DNA of 51,702 nt from Candidatus Gastranaerophilales bacterium (GTDB taxonomy: Bacteria > Cyanobacteriota > Vampirovibrionia > Gastranaerophilales > Gastranaerophilaceae). Location: assembly GCA_944325315.1 (NCBI GenBank), contig CALVAA010000013.1, positions 1 to 51,702 on the forward strand, given 5' to 3'. Shown here piece after piece: positions 16,892 to 25,844 of this stretch. How positions within the stretch are numbered: the stretch's first letter is position 1; each line of letters opens with the position of its first letter. A model generated the notes under the pieces. It was given only the letters and a program-made list of their open reading frames with translations. It searched no databases and had not been told where the DNA came from. The translations under genes were made by a program, and so were the position numbers.

Positions 16892-16919
16892 TTGTATATT
16901 TTTTTATTTGAAATAAAAT
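16892..16919 (+). promoter_or_regulatory. Promoter of the SDR gene (TTGTAT - 16 - TAAAAT), leaderless
   Basis: TTGTAT at 16892-16897 and TAAAAT at 16914-16919 are 16 bp apart; the -10 box ends seven bases before the ATG at 16927. No ribosome site is visible. It lies back-to-back with the csaB-like promoter in a 77-base gap. Confidence 0.65.
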
Positions 16920-16926
16920 ATATTTT

Positions 16927-17733
16927 ATGGATAAGACTATTTTAATAATCGGTTCTAATTCAGAGCTTGCTAAAAGAACCATCGAGGAATTAAAGAACAA
17001 AAACTACACAATACACGCTACAACAAGGCAAGTGGATTTAATTTGCGATAAAATTCATCAATATAATCTTGATGTTACAAAAGAATACGATTTTATTCAT
17101 TTAAAAGAAAAGTTTTATAATATTAAGTTTGATACAATTATAAATTTTGCAGGCATAGCAATAGCAGGTGCAGTTGAAGAATTAAATGAAGTTGAACTAA
17201 AAAAACAACTGGATGTTAATTTATTTGGTCTTTTGAGAATAATAAAATATTTTACTCCATACTTATCAGACAATGGAAAATTAATAAATATAAGTTCTAT
17301 GGCATCCTATGGAATATTTCCGTTTTTAAGCCCTTATTCAATATCAAAAGCCGCAAGCGATATTTTATTGAATACATATTCAATTGAGTCAAATATAAAA
17401 GTTGTATCAATAAGACCCGGTGCAGTTGCAACAAAATTTTGGGAAAGTTCAATCGAACAAAACCAAAATACCTTTGATTCAACAAAATTTCAGAAAGAAA
17501 AAAATTTTCTAATTGAAAACGCCCAAAAAAATTCCCTTCACAGCAATAATCCGATATATGTAGCAAAAAAAATCGCTCATATTGTCGGATTAAAAAATCC
17601 AAAGTCGGTTTATAATATAGGGACAGATTCTAAAATTGCAAAATTAACAAGATTTTTACCTCAAGATTTTGTTAATTCCACAGTTAAACTTGTATTTAAA
17701 AAAAGGGTAGAAAAAAATTGCACAAAAATCTAG
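16927..17733 (+). CDS. Short-chain dehydrogenase/reductase
   Basis: This is a classical-size SDR (268 residues). The nucleotide loop reads IIGSNSELAKR rather than TGxxxGIG; NFAGIA replaces NNAG; the catalytic Ser is in NISSMAS, and YSISK gives the Tyr and Lys; RPGAVAT follows. It is a cytosolic NAD(P)-dependent oxidoreductase with unknown substrate. Its 3' end overlaps the following radical SAM gene by 16 bases, so the two probably act in one pathway, perhaps modifying a lipid or polyketide-like compound (inference). Confidence 0.9.
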   Translation: MDKTILIIGSNSELAKRTIEELKNKNYTIHATTRQVDLICDKIHQYNLDVTKEYDFIHLKEKFYNIKFDTIINFAGIAIAGAVEELNEVELKKQLDVNLFGLLRIIKYFTPYLSDNGKLINISSMASYGIFPFLSPYSISKAASDILLNTYSIESNIKVVSIRPGAVATKFWESSIEQNQNTFDSTKFQKEKNFLIENAQKNSLHSNNPIYVAKKIAHIVGLKNPKSVYNIGTDSKIAKLTRFLPQDFVNSTVKLVFKKRVEKNCTKI

Positions 17734-19136
17734 AAGAAAAACAAAAAATTTTTTTCATATACCCGCCTTCTCCTATTATGAACAGAGAAGACAGATGTCA
17801 ACAGCCAACCGGAGACACGGTAATAATTCCGCCTCTGCCTCCTGTTGATATGATGAGCTTATCTCAAATAGCTAAAAAAAGAGGATATGAAACAAAATTC
17901 AAAGATTACAGCCTTAAAGATGAAAATATTTATGATTTTTTAAGGGATTTAAGGGTTTATAAACCGGATTTTTTAGTTATAAATGTTGCTTCAACCACCA
18001 TTGAAAAAGATCTTTCAATTTTAACACAAGCTAAAGATCTTCTTGAAGATACGGTAGTAATTGCAAAAGGAGCAATTTTTAATTTTAGTCCCTATTCTAT
18101 TCTTCAACAGTATCCTGAAATTGATGTTGCACTTAGGGGGGAAATTGAAGAAGCATTTGATGAAATTATTCAATACAAAGATTTTAAAGAAATTAAAGGA
18201 ATTACATATCAAATAAACAATAAAATTGTATCCACCACAGAAAGACCGCTAAAGGCAAATCTTAATCATCTTCCTTTTTTAGACAGAGATTTAATTGATA
18301 ATAATTTTTATATTCGACCAGACACGAAAAAACCACAAACAATTATAAGAGTTTCAAAGGGTTGTCCCAATCATTGCTTTTTTTGCCTTGCAACCCCCTT
18401 AAACGGATATAATGTTCGTTATCGTGATTGCGATCTTGTAATGGATGAAATCAAAGAATGCATTGAAAAATACAATATCAGAGATTTTATCTTCTGGTCA
18501 GACATATTCAATGCTGATAATGCCTGGGTAAACAGACTTTGTCGTCTAATTATAGAATCAGGATTAAAAATTAATTTTTCAGCCAACACAAGAGCAGACA
18601 CCTTAAATGAACAAACATTAAAGCTTATGAAAAAAGCCGGATGTTCGTTAATTTCAATGGGTGTTGAGAGTGGTTCACAAGAAGTCTTGGATAAAATAGG
18701 GAAAAAAATTACTCTGGAACAAATCAAAAAAGCAACTCTTATGATAAACAAAGCCGGAATTCAGCTATATGCATACTATGTTATAGGTCTTCCCTGGGAC
18801 ACAAAAGAGACGCTTGAAGCCACTTTTAAATTCGCAAAAGAACTTAACAGCCAATTTGCAAGCTTTTATACTGCAACAGCGCTTATGGGAACAAGATTTT
18901 ATGATTATGTTCAAAAACACAGGCTGGGCGATATAAGCTATGAAAAGCCTTATGTTTTTCCGAGTGTTAAAAGTTATGCTTTAAGCAGCAATGAAATATA
19001 CGAATACAATAAAAAATTTAATAAAGAATATTATCTAAGACCAAAATACTTTTTAAAAATGGTAAAAGAAATTAATTCTTTAACAAAATTCAAATCTTAT
19101 TATGATGCTTTTATTAAGCTTGCAAAGAAAAATTAA
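17718..19136 (+). CDS. B12-binding-type radical SAM protein
   Basis: An N-terminal cobalamin-binding-like Rossmann domain (about 10-150, opening FIYPPSPIMN, with VINVASTT and AKGAIF) lacks the DxHxxG cobalamin-ligand motif. The radical SAM core follows, with the cluster motif GCPNHCFFC (CxxxCxxC), then MGVESGSQEVLDKIGK and YYVIGLPWDT typical of this class. The last 90 residues are helical. The start is a TTG inside the SDR gene; no ATG occurs until residue 21. Substrate unknown; the class includes methyltransferases and ring-forming enzymes. It abuts the convergent ZIP gene with no gap. Confidence 0.88.
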   Translation: MHKNLEEKQKIFFIYPPSPIMNREDRCQQPTGDTVIIPPLPPVDMMSLSQIAKKRGYETKFKDYSLKDENIYDFLRDLRVYKPDFLVINVASTTIEKDLSILTQAKDLLEDTVVIAKGAIFNFSPYSILQQYPEIDVALRGEIEEAFDEIIQYKDFKEIKGITYQINNKIVSTTERPLKANLNHLPFLDRDLIDNNFYIRPDTKKPQTIIRVSKGCPNHCFFCLATPLNGYNVRYRDCDLVMDEIKECIEKYNIRDFIFWSDIFNADNAWVNRLCRLIIESGLKINFSANTRADTLNEQTLKLMKKAGCSLISMGVESGSQEVLDKIGKKITLEQIKKATLMINKAGIQLYAYYVIGLPWDTKETLEATFKFAKELNSQFASFYTATALMGTRFYDYVQKHRLGDISYEKPYVFPSVKSYALSSNEIYEYNKKFNKEYYLRPKYFLKMVKEINSLTKFKSYYDAFIKLAKKN

Positions 19137-19976
19137 TCATTTAATAACCGTTAAAGCAATACCCATAATCAAAAGCCCGAACACAACTCCGCTTATAGAA
19201 TAATGGCCTGTGTCGTAGTCTTTTGACAAAGGTAAAAGCGTGTCCAGAGAAATATATGTCATAATTCCCGAAACAAGAGCAAATAAAAACCCTATACAAA
19301 GATTCGGGAAAAAAGTTTTTATCACAACAAATCCAACCACGCCGCCAACAGGTTCTGCCATACCCGACAAAAAAGAATACCAAAAAGCTTTTCTTTTGGA
19401 ATGAGTTGCCTGATAAACAGGAATAGAAATTGCCATTCCCTCGGGAATATTATGGATTGCAATAGCAAAAACAATGCTCAAACCAAGCATTACATCCTGT
19501 GCTGTTAAAAAAAATGTTGCAAGACCCTCAGGAAGATTATGTATTGCAACAACAACAGCAGTTAAAATTCCTGCTTTTTTTATTTTCCCAATTGAAATCG
19601 GGGCGTTCTCGTTATGAGTACAGTTGGTGCTATCTGTGTTAGTTTCATTTGCACCCAGCTGCCTTGTAAGCATTTGGGTTTGGATATGATCGGGAATAAA
19701 ATAGTCTATCAGAACTGCCGTCAATATGCCCAGCGCAAAAAACAAAATTGCAAGCCAGGTATAATTATCACCCAATTGCCTGCTTATAAATTCACCCGCT
19801 TCGGGGTATAAATCAACCAGGGATATAAAAAGCATAACACCAGCCGATAAACCAAGTCCAAAAGAGAGAAATTTAAGGGAATTTTCCTTAATAAAAAAGG
19901 TAACAAACCCGCCAAGAACCGTAGAAAGTCCTGCAATTGCCGACATAATTAACGCTATTAAATAAGATTCGCTCAT
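19137..19976 (-). CDS. zupT: ZIP-family metal transporter
   Basis: Eight hydrophobic helices and the two ZIP signatures are visible: VAIHNLPEGLATF in helix 4 and AIAIHNIPEGMAI in helix 5, whose His/Asn/Glu residues form the binuclear metal site. A His/Asn/Asp-poor variable loop lies near 115-135. It imports Zn and possibly other divalent metals into the cytoplasm. I prefer the ATG giving MSESYLI over a TTG 15 bases upstream. Resemblance is to ZupT. It is a single gene converging on the radical SAM gene. Confidence 0.92.
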   Translation of the reverse strand: MSESYLIALIMSAIAGLSTVLGGFVTFFIKENSLKFLSFGLGLSAGVMLFISLVDLYPEAGEFISRQLGDNYTWLAILFFALGILTAVLIDYFIPDHIQTQMLTRQLGANETNTDSTNCTHNENAPISIGKIKKAGILTAVVVAIHNLPEGLATFFLTAQDVMLGLSIVFAIAIHNIPEGMAISIPVYQATHSKRKAFWYSFLSGMAEPVGGVVGFVVIKTFFPNLCIGFLFALVSGIMTYISLDTLLPLSKDYDTGHYSISGVVFGLLIMGIALTVIK

Positions 19977-20097
19977 ATTTTTATTATACAACTAAAAAAT
20001 TAAATCAAATAAAAAGTGGAATTATTCTAATATCATTTGACCATTAACTCGGGTATCGCTAAAATATTAATTGAGGAAAATTTTTATCGGAGTTAGT

Positions 20098-20511
20098 ATG
20101 AACAACAAATTTATAATATTTTTAATGGCATTATTTACAATTTCACAAGCTGCATTTGCTTCGGACAGTGTTTTTGATTCAATGGACAAAGCAACTGAAG
20201 TAAAACTTGCGCCTGCAATCAACACAAAAACAACAACTTCAACAACAAATGTAAATTCTACCTACAGATCAACATCTCTTAAAGAACAAAAATTCAATAA
20301 CGCATTGGTTAACCTTGACGATGCTCAAGTTGAATTAAGACAAGAACTTGCAACCCTTACATCAAGATACAACGAAGCACTAAATGAAAAAAACAAAGCA
20401 AATGCAAACTGTAAAGCATTAAAAAAAGAAATTAAAGAAATAAACAAAAAAATGAAAAACGTTGATAAATCCAAAAAAATGATTAATAAAAACTTGCAAA
20501 CCGCACAATAA
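20098..20511 (+). CDS. Secreted coiled-coil protein
   Basis: An ATG with GGAG six bases upstream starts MNNKFIIFLMALFTISQAAFA, a signal peptide cut before SDSVFDSM. The mature part has a Thr/Asn-rich linker (about 40-60), then heptad-like helices (about 65-137) rich in Lys, Asn, Glu and Leu, consistent with a coiled coil. No family is recognised. It precedes fliA by 90 bases on the same strand, separated by a small inverted repeat. A role in the envelope or flagellar region is possible but unsupported. Confidence 0.8.
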   Translation: MNNKFIIFLMALFTISQAAFASDSVFDSMDKATEVKLAPAINTKTTTSTTNVNSTYRSTSLKEQKFNNALVNLDDAQVELRQELATLTSRYNEALNEKNKANANCKALKKEIKEINKKMKNVDKSKKMINKNLQTAQ

Positions 20512-20514
20512 AAC

Positions 20515-20538
20515 GTCATCATGCATTTAGATGATGAC
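20515..20538 (+). terminator. Inverted repeat after the coiled-coil gene, possible weak terminator
   Basis: GTCATCAT and ATGATGAC form an 8-bp stem with an 8-base loop, three bases after the stop codon. The T run (TTTTT at 20551-20555) is 13 bases away, so termination would be inefficient. Confidence 0.45.
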
Positions 20539-20602
20539 ACAAAGCTGCTGTTTTTAGAAAATAACTAATATACGAACACTTTGGGGAAAACAAGAAAACA
20601 AA

Positions 20603-21427
20603 ATGAGTCAGATAGCAGACATTGATTCATATAAAAAAATAGTAAGACTTTCAGACGAAGAACTTAAAAAACTTTGGGAACTGTATTTAGAAAATAGAGA
20701 AGATAAAGGGGTTAGAGATAAGTTAATAGTACAATATATCTATCTTGCAAGATATGTTGTAGGCAGAATTAAAGTTAATTTACCGCCGACTTTTTCTTTT
20801 GAAGATATTGTTTCATTTGGAATCGAGGGCTTAATAGATGCAATTGAAAAATATCACCCCAACAAAGGCGCTAAGTTTGAATCATACGCTCTTATGAGAA
20901 TAAGAGGGTCTATTATAGATAAAATTCGTTCTTCTGACTGGCTTCCAAGAACACTAAGAAGAAAAATTAAAGAAGTAAAAATAGCAACAGAAAGACTCAA
21001 GCAGCAGATTGGAAGAATACCTACAACCAAAGAAATAGCAGCAGTAATGGGTCTTAGCGAAGCTAAAGTATTGGAGATAATGTCAGGCGATGTCAGCATA
21101 AATTCAATATACGATAAAAAGGGTACAGGAGAAGACAGCGTTGAAATTATTGACACTATTGAAGACGAATCATCGGCCCGCCCGGAAGAAGAAATTGAAA
21201 AAACAGACGCAAAAAAAGAATTGGAGCAGGCTTTGAAAAAACTTCCCGAAAGAGAAAGAACTCTTTTAGTATTTTATTACCATGAAAATATGACTTTAAA
21301 AGAAATCGGCGAAGCAATAAATGTTTCAGAATCAAGGGTATGTCAGCTTCATGCCCAAGCAATTATGAAATTAAGAAATATATTAAGTTTGAATCGCAGC
21401 GAAAGATTAAACAAAAGCATAATTTAA
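20603..21427 (+). CDS. fliA: RNA polymerase sigma factor, FliA/WhiG type
   Basis: The order is sigma region 2 (YIYLARYVVGRIKVNLP, FEDIVSFGIEGLIDAIEKYHP, FESYALMRIRGSIIDKIRSSDWLPR), region 3 (KIKEVKIATERLKQQIGRIPTTKEIA), and region 4 (LPERERTLLVFYYHENMTLKEIGEAINVSESRVCQLHAQAI). The RSSDWLPR link and overall length are characteristic of FliA, which directs late flagellar promoters. Two flagellin genes lie 25 kb away in this window. GGGGAAAA is a possible ribosome site. I could not find a textbook FliA promoter ahead of the flagellins. Confidence 0.93.
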   Translation: MSQIADIDSYKKIVRLSDEELKKLWELYLENREDKGVRDKLIVQYIYLARYVVGRIKVNLPPTFSFEDIVSFGIEGLIDAIEKYHPNKGAKFESYALMRIRGSIIDKIRSSDWLPRTLRRKIKEVKIATERLKQQIGRIPTTKEIAAVMGLSEAKVLEIMSGDVSINSIYDKKGTGEDSVEIIDTIEDESSARPEEEIEKTDAKKELEQALKKLPERERTLLVFYYHENMTLKEIGEAINVSESRVCQLHAQAIMKLRNILSLNRSERLNKSII

Positions 21428-21490
21428 ATCCATTAGTTTTGTTCATGCTACAATAATTTCGTTAGCATATTAATATAAAGGAGTTAAATT

Positions 21491-22261
21491 ATGGCAAGAA
21501 AACCCATTATTGCAGGCAATTGGAAAATGAATAACAATAAAGCTGCTGCTAAAGAATTAATTGACGGTATTATGTATGGAATCAGCAAACTCGATAAAGA
21601 AAATATGCCGGAAGTTATTGTTGCGCCTACTTATACTGCCTTATGGCAAGTTTGGGATTTAATTAAAAACGAGCCAAAAATATCTCTTGCTGCCCAAAAT
21701 GTTAATCCAAATCCATCCGGAGCATATACAGGTGAAATTTCTCTTGAAATGTTGGAAGATTTTAATGTTAAATATGTTATTATCGGACACAGCGAAAGAA
21801 GGCAAATGTTTTTTGAAAGCGATGAGTTTATTAACCAAAAAGCAATTGCAATTTTAAAAAAAGGCCTAATTCCTATTATTTGCTGCGGCGAAACTCTTGA
21901 ACAAAGAGAACAAGGTGTAACCGATAAGCACTTAGAAAATCAAATTACTAAAGCATTCAAAGGAATAACGACATCAGATGCTGAAAAATGCGTTATAGCA
22001 TATGAACCCATTTGGGCAATCGGAACAGGTAAATCATGTGATGCAATTGAAGCAAACAGAACAATTGGCGAAATAAGAAAAGTTATTGCCAAATTATATT
22101 CGCAAGACACTGCTGATAAAATCAGAATCTTATACGGCGGTTCTGTTAAACCTTCAACAATAGTGGAACAAATGGCGCAAAGCGAAATAGATGGCGGCTT
22201 AATAGGAGGAGCAAGCTTAAAAGCCGATAGTTTTGTTGAATTAATAAAAGGCGCTATGTAA
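21491..22261 (+). CDS. tpiA: Triose-phosphate isomerase
   Basis: TpiA interconverts dihydroxyacetone phosphate and glyceraldehyde 3-phosphate. Key residues: N10 and K12 in AGNWKMN, catalytic His in IIGHSERR, catalytic Glu in AYEPIWAIGTGK (flexible loop), and the phosphate loop YGGSVKP. The length of 256 residues is normal. AAAGGAGT precedes the ATG at ideal spacing, and a strong hairpin follows the stop. Confidence 0.98.
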   Translation: MARKPIIAGNWKMNNNKAAAKELIDGIMYGISKLDKENMPEVIVAPTYTALWQVWDLIKNEPKISLAAQNVNPNPSGAYTGEISLEMLEDFNVKYVIIGHSERRQMFFESDEFINQKAIAILKKGLIPIICCGETLEQREQGVTDKHLENQITKAFKGITTSDAEKCVIAYEPIWAIGTGKSCDAIEANRTIGEIRKVIAKLYSQDTADKIRILYGGSVKPSTIVEQMAQSEIDGGLIGGASLKADSFVELIKGAM

Positions 22262-22278
22262 ATACGGATATCTTTAAT

Positions 22279-22307
22279 AAAATAGACCGAACTTTTCGGT
22301 CTATTTT
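22279..22307 (+). terminator. Rho-independent terminator of tpiA
   Basis: AAAATAGACCGAA and TTCGGTCTATTTT form a 13-bp perfect stem with a three-base loop, 18 bases after the tpiA stop, followed by ATTATTAT. Confidence 0.88.
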
Positions 22308-22382
22308 ATTATTATAAACAGATAAAATAAAATTCAATATTGAAAAATAAAGTTTTTTAAACTATTCTATATTTATTCCTGC

Positions 22383-22455
22383 GCCGATATAGCTCAGCAG
22401 GTAGAGCAGTCGATTCGTAATCGACAGGTCAGGAGTTCGAATCTCCTTATCGGCA
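22383..22455 (+). tRNA. tRNA-Thr (CGT)
   Basis: GCCGATA pairs with TATCGGC in a 7-bp acceptor stem, with discriminator A. The D arm (GCTCAGCAGGTAGAGC), anticodon loop TTCGTAA (anticodon CGT, reading ACG), variable AGGTC and T loop TTCGAAT are canonical. CCA is not encoded. Confidence 0.96.
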
Positions 22456-22541
22456 AAGTTTTATTTATTTTTTAAAAATCTTTTACAAATATCAAATTTT
22501 CGCTATATGTAAACTTATAAAAATTATCAAACGAAATTTTG

Positions 22542-22550
22542 TGCTATAAT
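22542..22550 (+). promoter_or_regulatory. Extended -10 promoter of radA, leaderless
   Basis: TGCTATAAT is a perfect extended -10 element (TGN plus TATAAT), which needs no strong -35. It ends six bases before the chosen ATG of radA. There is no Shine-Dalgarno sequence. Confidence 0.75.
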
Positions 22551-22556
22551 GCACAT

Positions 22557-23945
22557 ATGGCCAAAACAAAATCAAAATGGGTATGTCAATCTTGCGGATA
22601 TCAAAATGCATCGTATCTTGGCAGATGTCCTGAATGCGGTCAATTTGGAACTTTTGTCGAAGAAACTGTTAGTGTAAAAATTGAATCATCAAAACCATCA
22701 AATATAATTTCGCAATGCAAAATTTCAAAGATTAAAGAAATAGAGCTTGATGAAAAAATCCGTTTTAAAACAAGTATTAATGAATTAAACAGAGTACTTG
22801 GAGGTGGTTTTGTTCAGGGTTCTTTAATTTTACTTGCGGGAGATCCCGGTATCGGAAAGTCTACGCTTGTGCTTCAGACTACAAAAAGTGTATGCGAACA
22901 AAAGCTGGATGACAAAAACCTAAAAGTTTTATATATTTGCGCAGAAGAAAGTCCGCTCCAAGTGAAACTAAGAGCCAAAAGGCTGGATGTTGAACCCGAC
23001 AGCTTATATTTAACCAACCAAACCTGTATTGATGAAGTTATAACTCAAATTGAATCCATAAAACCGGATTTTTTAATTGTAGACAGTATTCAGAGTGTTT
23101 TTTGTGCAAATATCGCCTCTTCGGCCGGAAGTGTCTCTCAAATTAGAGAATGTACAAATGTTTTAATGAGAATTGCAAAACAAAAAAACATCACAACAAT
23201 AATTATAGGCCATGTTACAAAAGAGGGAAACATCGCAGGGCCAAAAGTGCTTGAGCATATGGTAGATTGCGTTATTAATTTTGAAGGCGATAAATATAAA
23301 CACTATAGAATATTAAGATGCATAAAAAACCGCTTTGGTACAATATCTGAAGTTGGGGTTTTTAAAATGGAAGATGACGGATTAATTGAAATAGCATCCC
23401 CTGCCCAAATGTTATTAGACGAACCCCAAAACGCTCCGGGTAGCGCTATAACTGCTACAATGGAAGGAAGCAGAGTTTTGTTGCATGAAATCCAGGCACT
23501 TGTAGGCTCAACAAACTATACAAACCCAAGGCGAGTTGCTGTAGGTCTTGAATACAACCGATTATTGCAAGTATTAGCGGTTTTAGAAAAAAAAGTAGGT
23601 CTTAATTTATCCAAACAAGATGTTTATGTTAATGTCGTAGGCGGGATTGATATAATTGAACCCAGTTACGACCTTGCTCTTGCGCTTGCAATTATAAGCT
23701 CCATAAGAGACATCCCAATATCAAACAAAACAATTATTATAGGAGAAGTTGGTTTATTGGGAGAAATTCGTTATGTGGATAATATTGAGCGCAGATTAAA
23801 AGAAGCTCAAAAACTGGGTTTTAAAAAAGCAATTATTCCAAAAGTCAGCGACAAAATCAGCAAAAAAATTTCAGATATTAATCTTGAAATAAAACAGGTT
23901 TCAAAACTAACAGATGCCATAATCCAAGGACTAAAGCAAGACTAA
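22557..23945 (+). CDS. radA: DNA repair protein RadA (Sms)
   Basis: RadA is a RecA-like helicase that promotes branch migration in recombination. It has an N-terminal zinc finger (CQSCGYQNASYLGRCPECG), Walker A GDPGIGKST, the RadA-specific KNRFG motif (IKNRFGT) and a C-terminal Lon-protease-like domain. I chose the ATG giving MAKTKSKW, since a TTG 18 bases upstream overlaps the -10 box. The transcript appears leaderless. The stop overlaps the convergent gene by four bases. Confidence 0.97.
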   Translation: MAKTKSKWVCQSCGYQNASYLGRCPECGQFGTFVEETVSVKIESSKPSNIISQCKISKIKEIELDEKIRFKTSINELNRVLGGGFVQGSLILLAGDPGIGKSTLVLQTTKSVCEQKLDDKNLKVLYICAEESPLQVKLRAKRLDVEPDSLYLTNQTCIDEVITQIESIKPDFLIVDSIQSVFCANIASSAGSVSQIRECTNVLMRIAKQKNITTIIIGHVTKEGNIAGPKVLEHMVDCVINFEGDKYKHYRILRCIKNRFGTISEVGVFKMEDDGLIEIASPAQMLLDEPQNAPGSAITATMEGSRVLLHEIQALVGSTNYTNPRRVAVGLEYNRLLQVLAVLEKKVGLNLSKQDVYVNVVGGIDIIEPSYDLALALAIISSIRDIPISNKTIIIGEVGLLGEIRYVDNIERRLKEAQKLGFKKAIIPKVSDKISKKISDINLEIKQVSKLTDAIIQGLKQD

Positions 23946-24250
23946 AGCACAAGACAGGCTTTTAGATAACCTATAGTTTGAACTTTGGCATTATAAAGAT
24001 AGCGGACAAAATTTAGATATTCACTTTGTCTGCTTGAAAGTGTAATATTTATTTCAAAACCATCAGAACAAAACGGCTCATAGTCATATATAACATAGTT
24101 GTTATATTTACTTTTCCACTCTTTTTTTTCGATTTTACATCTATATTCCCATGCCAAATTTTCAAGCCATGGAAGCATTTCTTTTGAAACATTTTTAAAT
24201 TCTACGCAATAATACTGTTTATCTTGGTCATATTGTTTATCTATCAGCAT
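23942..24250 (-). CDS. Hypothetical acidic small protein, 102 residues
   Basis: No family recognised. The product is rich in Tyr, Glu, Lys and Asn with no membrane segment; alternation of aromatic and charged residues suggests a mixed alpha/beta fold, ending IGYLKACLVL. TGGAG lies seven bases before the ATG. It is the last gene of the long minus-strand run, about 95 bases after ispD, and overlaps the end of radA tail to tail by four bases. Confidence 0.65.
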   Translation of the reverse strand: MLIDKQYDQDKQYYCVEFKNVSKEMLPWLENLAWEYRCKIEKKEWKSKYNNYVIYDYEPFCSDGFEINITLSSRQSEYLNFVRYLYNAKVQTIGYLKACLVL

Positions 24251-24345
24251 AAAAACTCCAATAAAATATTTTTCAATATCTTTATCTACTCTAAAATATT
24301 TAATGTCGTTTTTAAATAGGCTATAGTACTAATATGGCTAGCCTT

Positions 24346-24999
24346 TTAAGCTAAATCTTCTTTAGTTGTGATTTTTTTATTATTTTTATTTGAATAGACA
24401 CAATAAACCTCGATGCCGTAAGCTTCAGCCATTGAAGCATCGTCTGTAAAAGAATTAATGTTTTTAAATTTTTCATGGATTTTTAAAATTAAATCATATT
24501 CAAAAGCTTGCGGAGTTTGGGCAATAAAGATTCTATTTCTGTCTAAAGTTTTTACAACTTTTCCGTCTTGAACTTCTTTGACTGTATCAACTGACATATA
24601 ACCTGCAACTGCTGCTTTTTTTTCAACAGCTTTTTTGATCGAGTCAAGTATTACCTGTTTTTCTACAAAAGGTCTTGCGCCATCGTGGATTAAAACAACT
24701 CCCTTTTTTTCAACATTTTTTAATCCGCTATATACGCTTTGTTGGCGTGTAAGCCCGGGAGGAGCAAATTTTATTTTGTTGTTACAGACGGAAGATTTTT
24801 CAACAAAATCTCTAACTTCTTTTTGAGCGGGAATAACAATTTCATCTACTAAATCAATAAACTTTAAAATTGTATTTTCAATCACTGTGTACTCGTTTAG
24901 CTTTTCTAACAGCTTATTTGAACCAAAGCGGGTAGAATTTCCGCCCGAAGTAATAATAGCCGAAATTAAAGTTTTACTCAAAATGCTCAAAGCCTCCAT
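24346..24999 (-). CDS. ispD: 2-C-methyl-D-erythritol 4-phosphate cytidylyltransferase
   Basis: IspD makes CDP-methylerythritol in the MEP isoprenoid pathway. The nucleotide-binding loop reads ITSGGNSTRFGSNK in place of the common AAGxGxRMG; VLIHDGARPF, DTVKEVQDGKVVKTLDRNRIFIAQTPQAF and FTDDASMAE are clear IspD signatures. The ATG lies within the thiL gene (26-base overlap); a TTG at the thiL stop (24979-24981) is an alternative start. The length of about 217 is near the family norm. Confidence 0.92.
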   Translation of the reverse strand: MEALSILSKTLISAIITSGGNSTRFGSNKLLEKLNEYTVIENTILKFIDLVDEIVIPAQKEVRDFVEKSSVCNNKIKFAPPGLTRQQSVYSGLKNVEKKGVVLIHDGARPFVEKQVILDSIKKAVEKKAAVAGYMSVDTVKEVQDGKVVKTLDRNRIFIAQTPQAFEYDLILKIHEKFKNINSFTDDASMAEAYGIEVYCVYSNKNNKKITTKEDLA

Positions 25000-25843
25000 A
25001 CTTCAATTCTTTTCCGTCCAAAAAAACTCCTTTTTTATCAATACATTTTCCTATTTCAATTAACCCTTTTATTTTTTTAAAATCATTTCTGTGAAGGCAA
25101 ACTACAAGAGAATAATCCTCACCGCCAAATAAGACAAAATCTTTATTTAAAGTTTTTTTAGGAATTTTATCGTATTCAATCTCAATTCCAATGTTACTTC
25201 TTTTAGAAATTCTATACAAACAATCGCACAGTCCGTCTGAAGAATCCATCATAGCATAGCCAAATTCGGTTTTTTTAGAAACATCCCGTGCAATTTTTTC
25301 TTGTAGTTTCGGGGTTTTATGAAGCAGTGTAAAATAGTTTTCCTTTATTCCGTTTTTTAAATCATAAAACCCTTGAGCACTCGAACCGAATTCCCCTGCA
25401 ACAGCAACAACATAGTCAATTTTAGCATTTTTTCTTGATGAAATTTTTCTATTTCTGCAATCTCCAACTATTGTTATGGAAATTGTTATTTTATCGGCTC
25501 TGAATAAGTCTCCGCCTATGATTTTAATATTATACCGTTGTGAAATTTCATTTAAACCTTTATAGAATTCTTTTACAAAATTTTCATCCAATTTTCCGCC
25601 AAGACCAATAAGAGCATACTTTGGCTTTGCCCCAAAACACAAAATATCTGAAACGTTAGCCAAAAGTGCTTTCTTTCCGACCTCAAAAGGACTCATTAAA
25701 CAATTAAAATGTACATCTTCAACAAGACAATCCTTAGAAAGCGCAAGGTCATATTCTTTTAAATAAGCGCAATCGTCTCCAAGGTAAGCAGAATCTGCAA
25801 GCGTATTTGATATAATATTTAAAAACTCAATTTCCTTATTCAT
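24974..25843 (-). CDS. thiL: Thiamine-monophosphate kinase
   Basis: ThiL phosphorylates thiamine phosphate to the active diphosphate. Recognised segments: DDCAYL, SKDCLVEDVHF (metal and phosphate site), KALLANVSDI, GGDLFRADKI, SSAQGFYDL, MDSSDGLCDCL and GGEDYSLVV. The ATG chosen (MNKEIEF) lies one base after the aroQ stop; an upstream TTG inside aroQ is less likely. It is translationally coupled with aroQ and ispD. Confidence 0.93.
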   Translation of the reverse strand: MNKEIEFLNIISNTLADSAYLGDDCAYLKEYDLALSKDCLVEDVHFNCLMSPFEVGKKALLANVSDILCFGAKPKYALIGLGGKLDENFVKEFYKGLNEISQRYNIKIIGGDLFRADKITISITIVGDCRNRKISSRKNAKIDYVVAVAGEFGSSAQGFYDLKNGIKENYFTLLHKTPKLQEKIARDVSKKTEFGYAMMDSSDGLCDCLYRISKRSNIGIEIEYDKIPKKTLNKDFVLFGGEDYSLVVCLHRNDFKKIKGLIEIGKCIDKKGVFLDGKELKYGGFEHFE

Positions 25844-25844
25844 T

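Noticed and set aside
19977..19991. Upstream TTG starts proposed for zupT, and likewise for radA, thiL, cpaE-like and the coiled-coil protein
   Set aside because: In each case an ATG a few codons downstream agrees better with the family N-terminus, a ribosome site, or the -10 box position.
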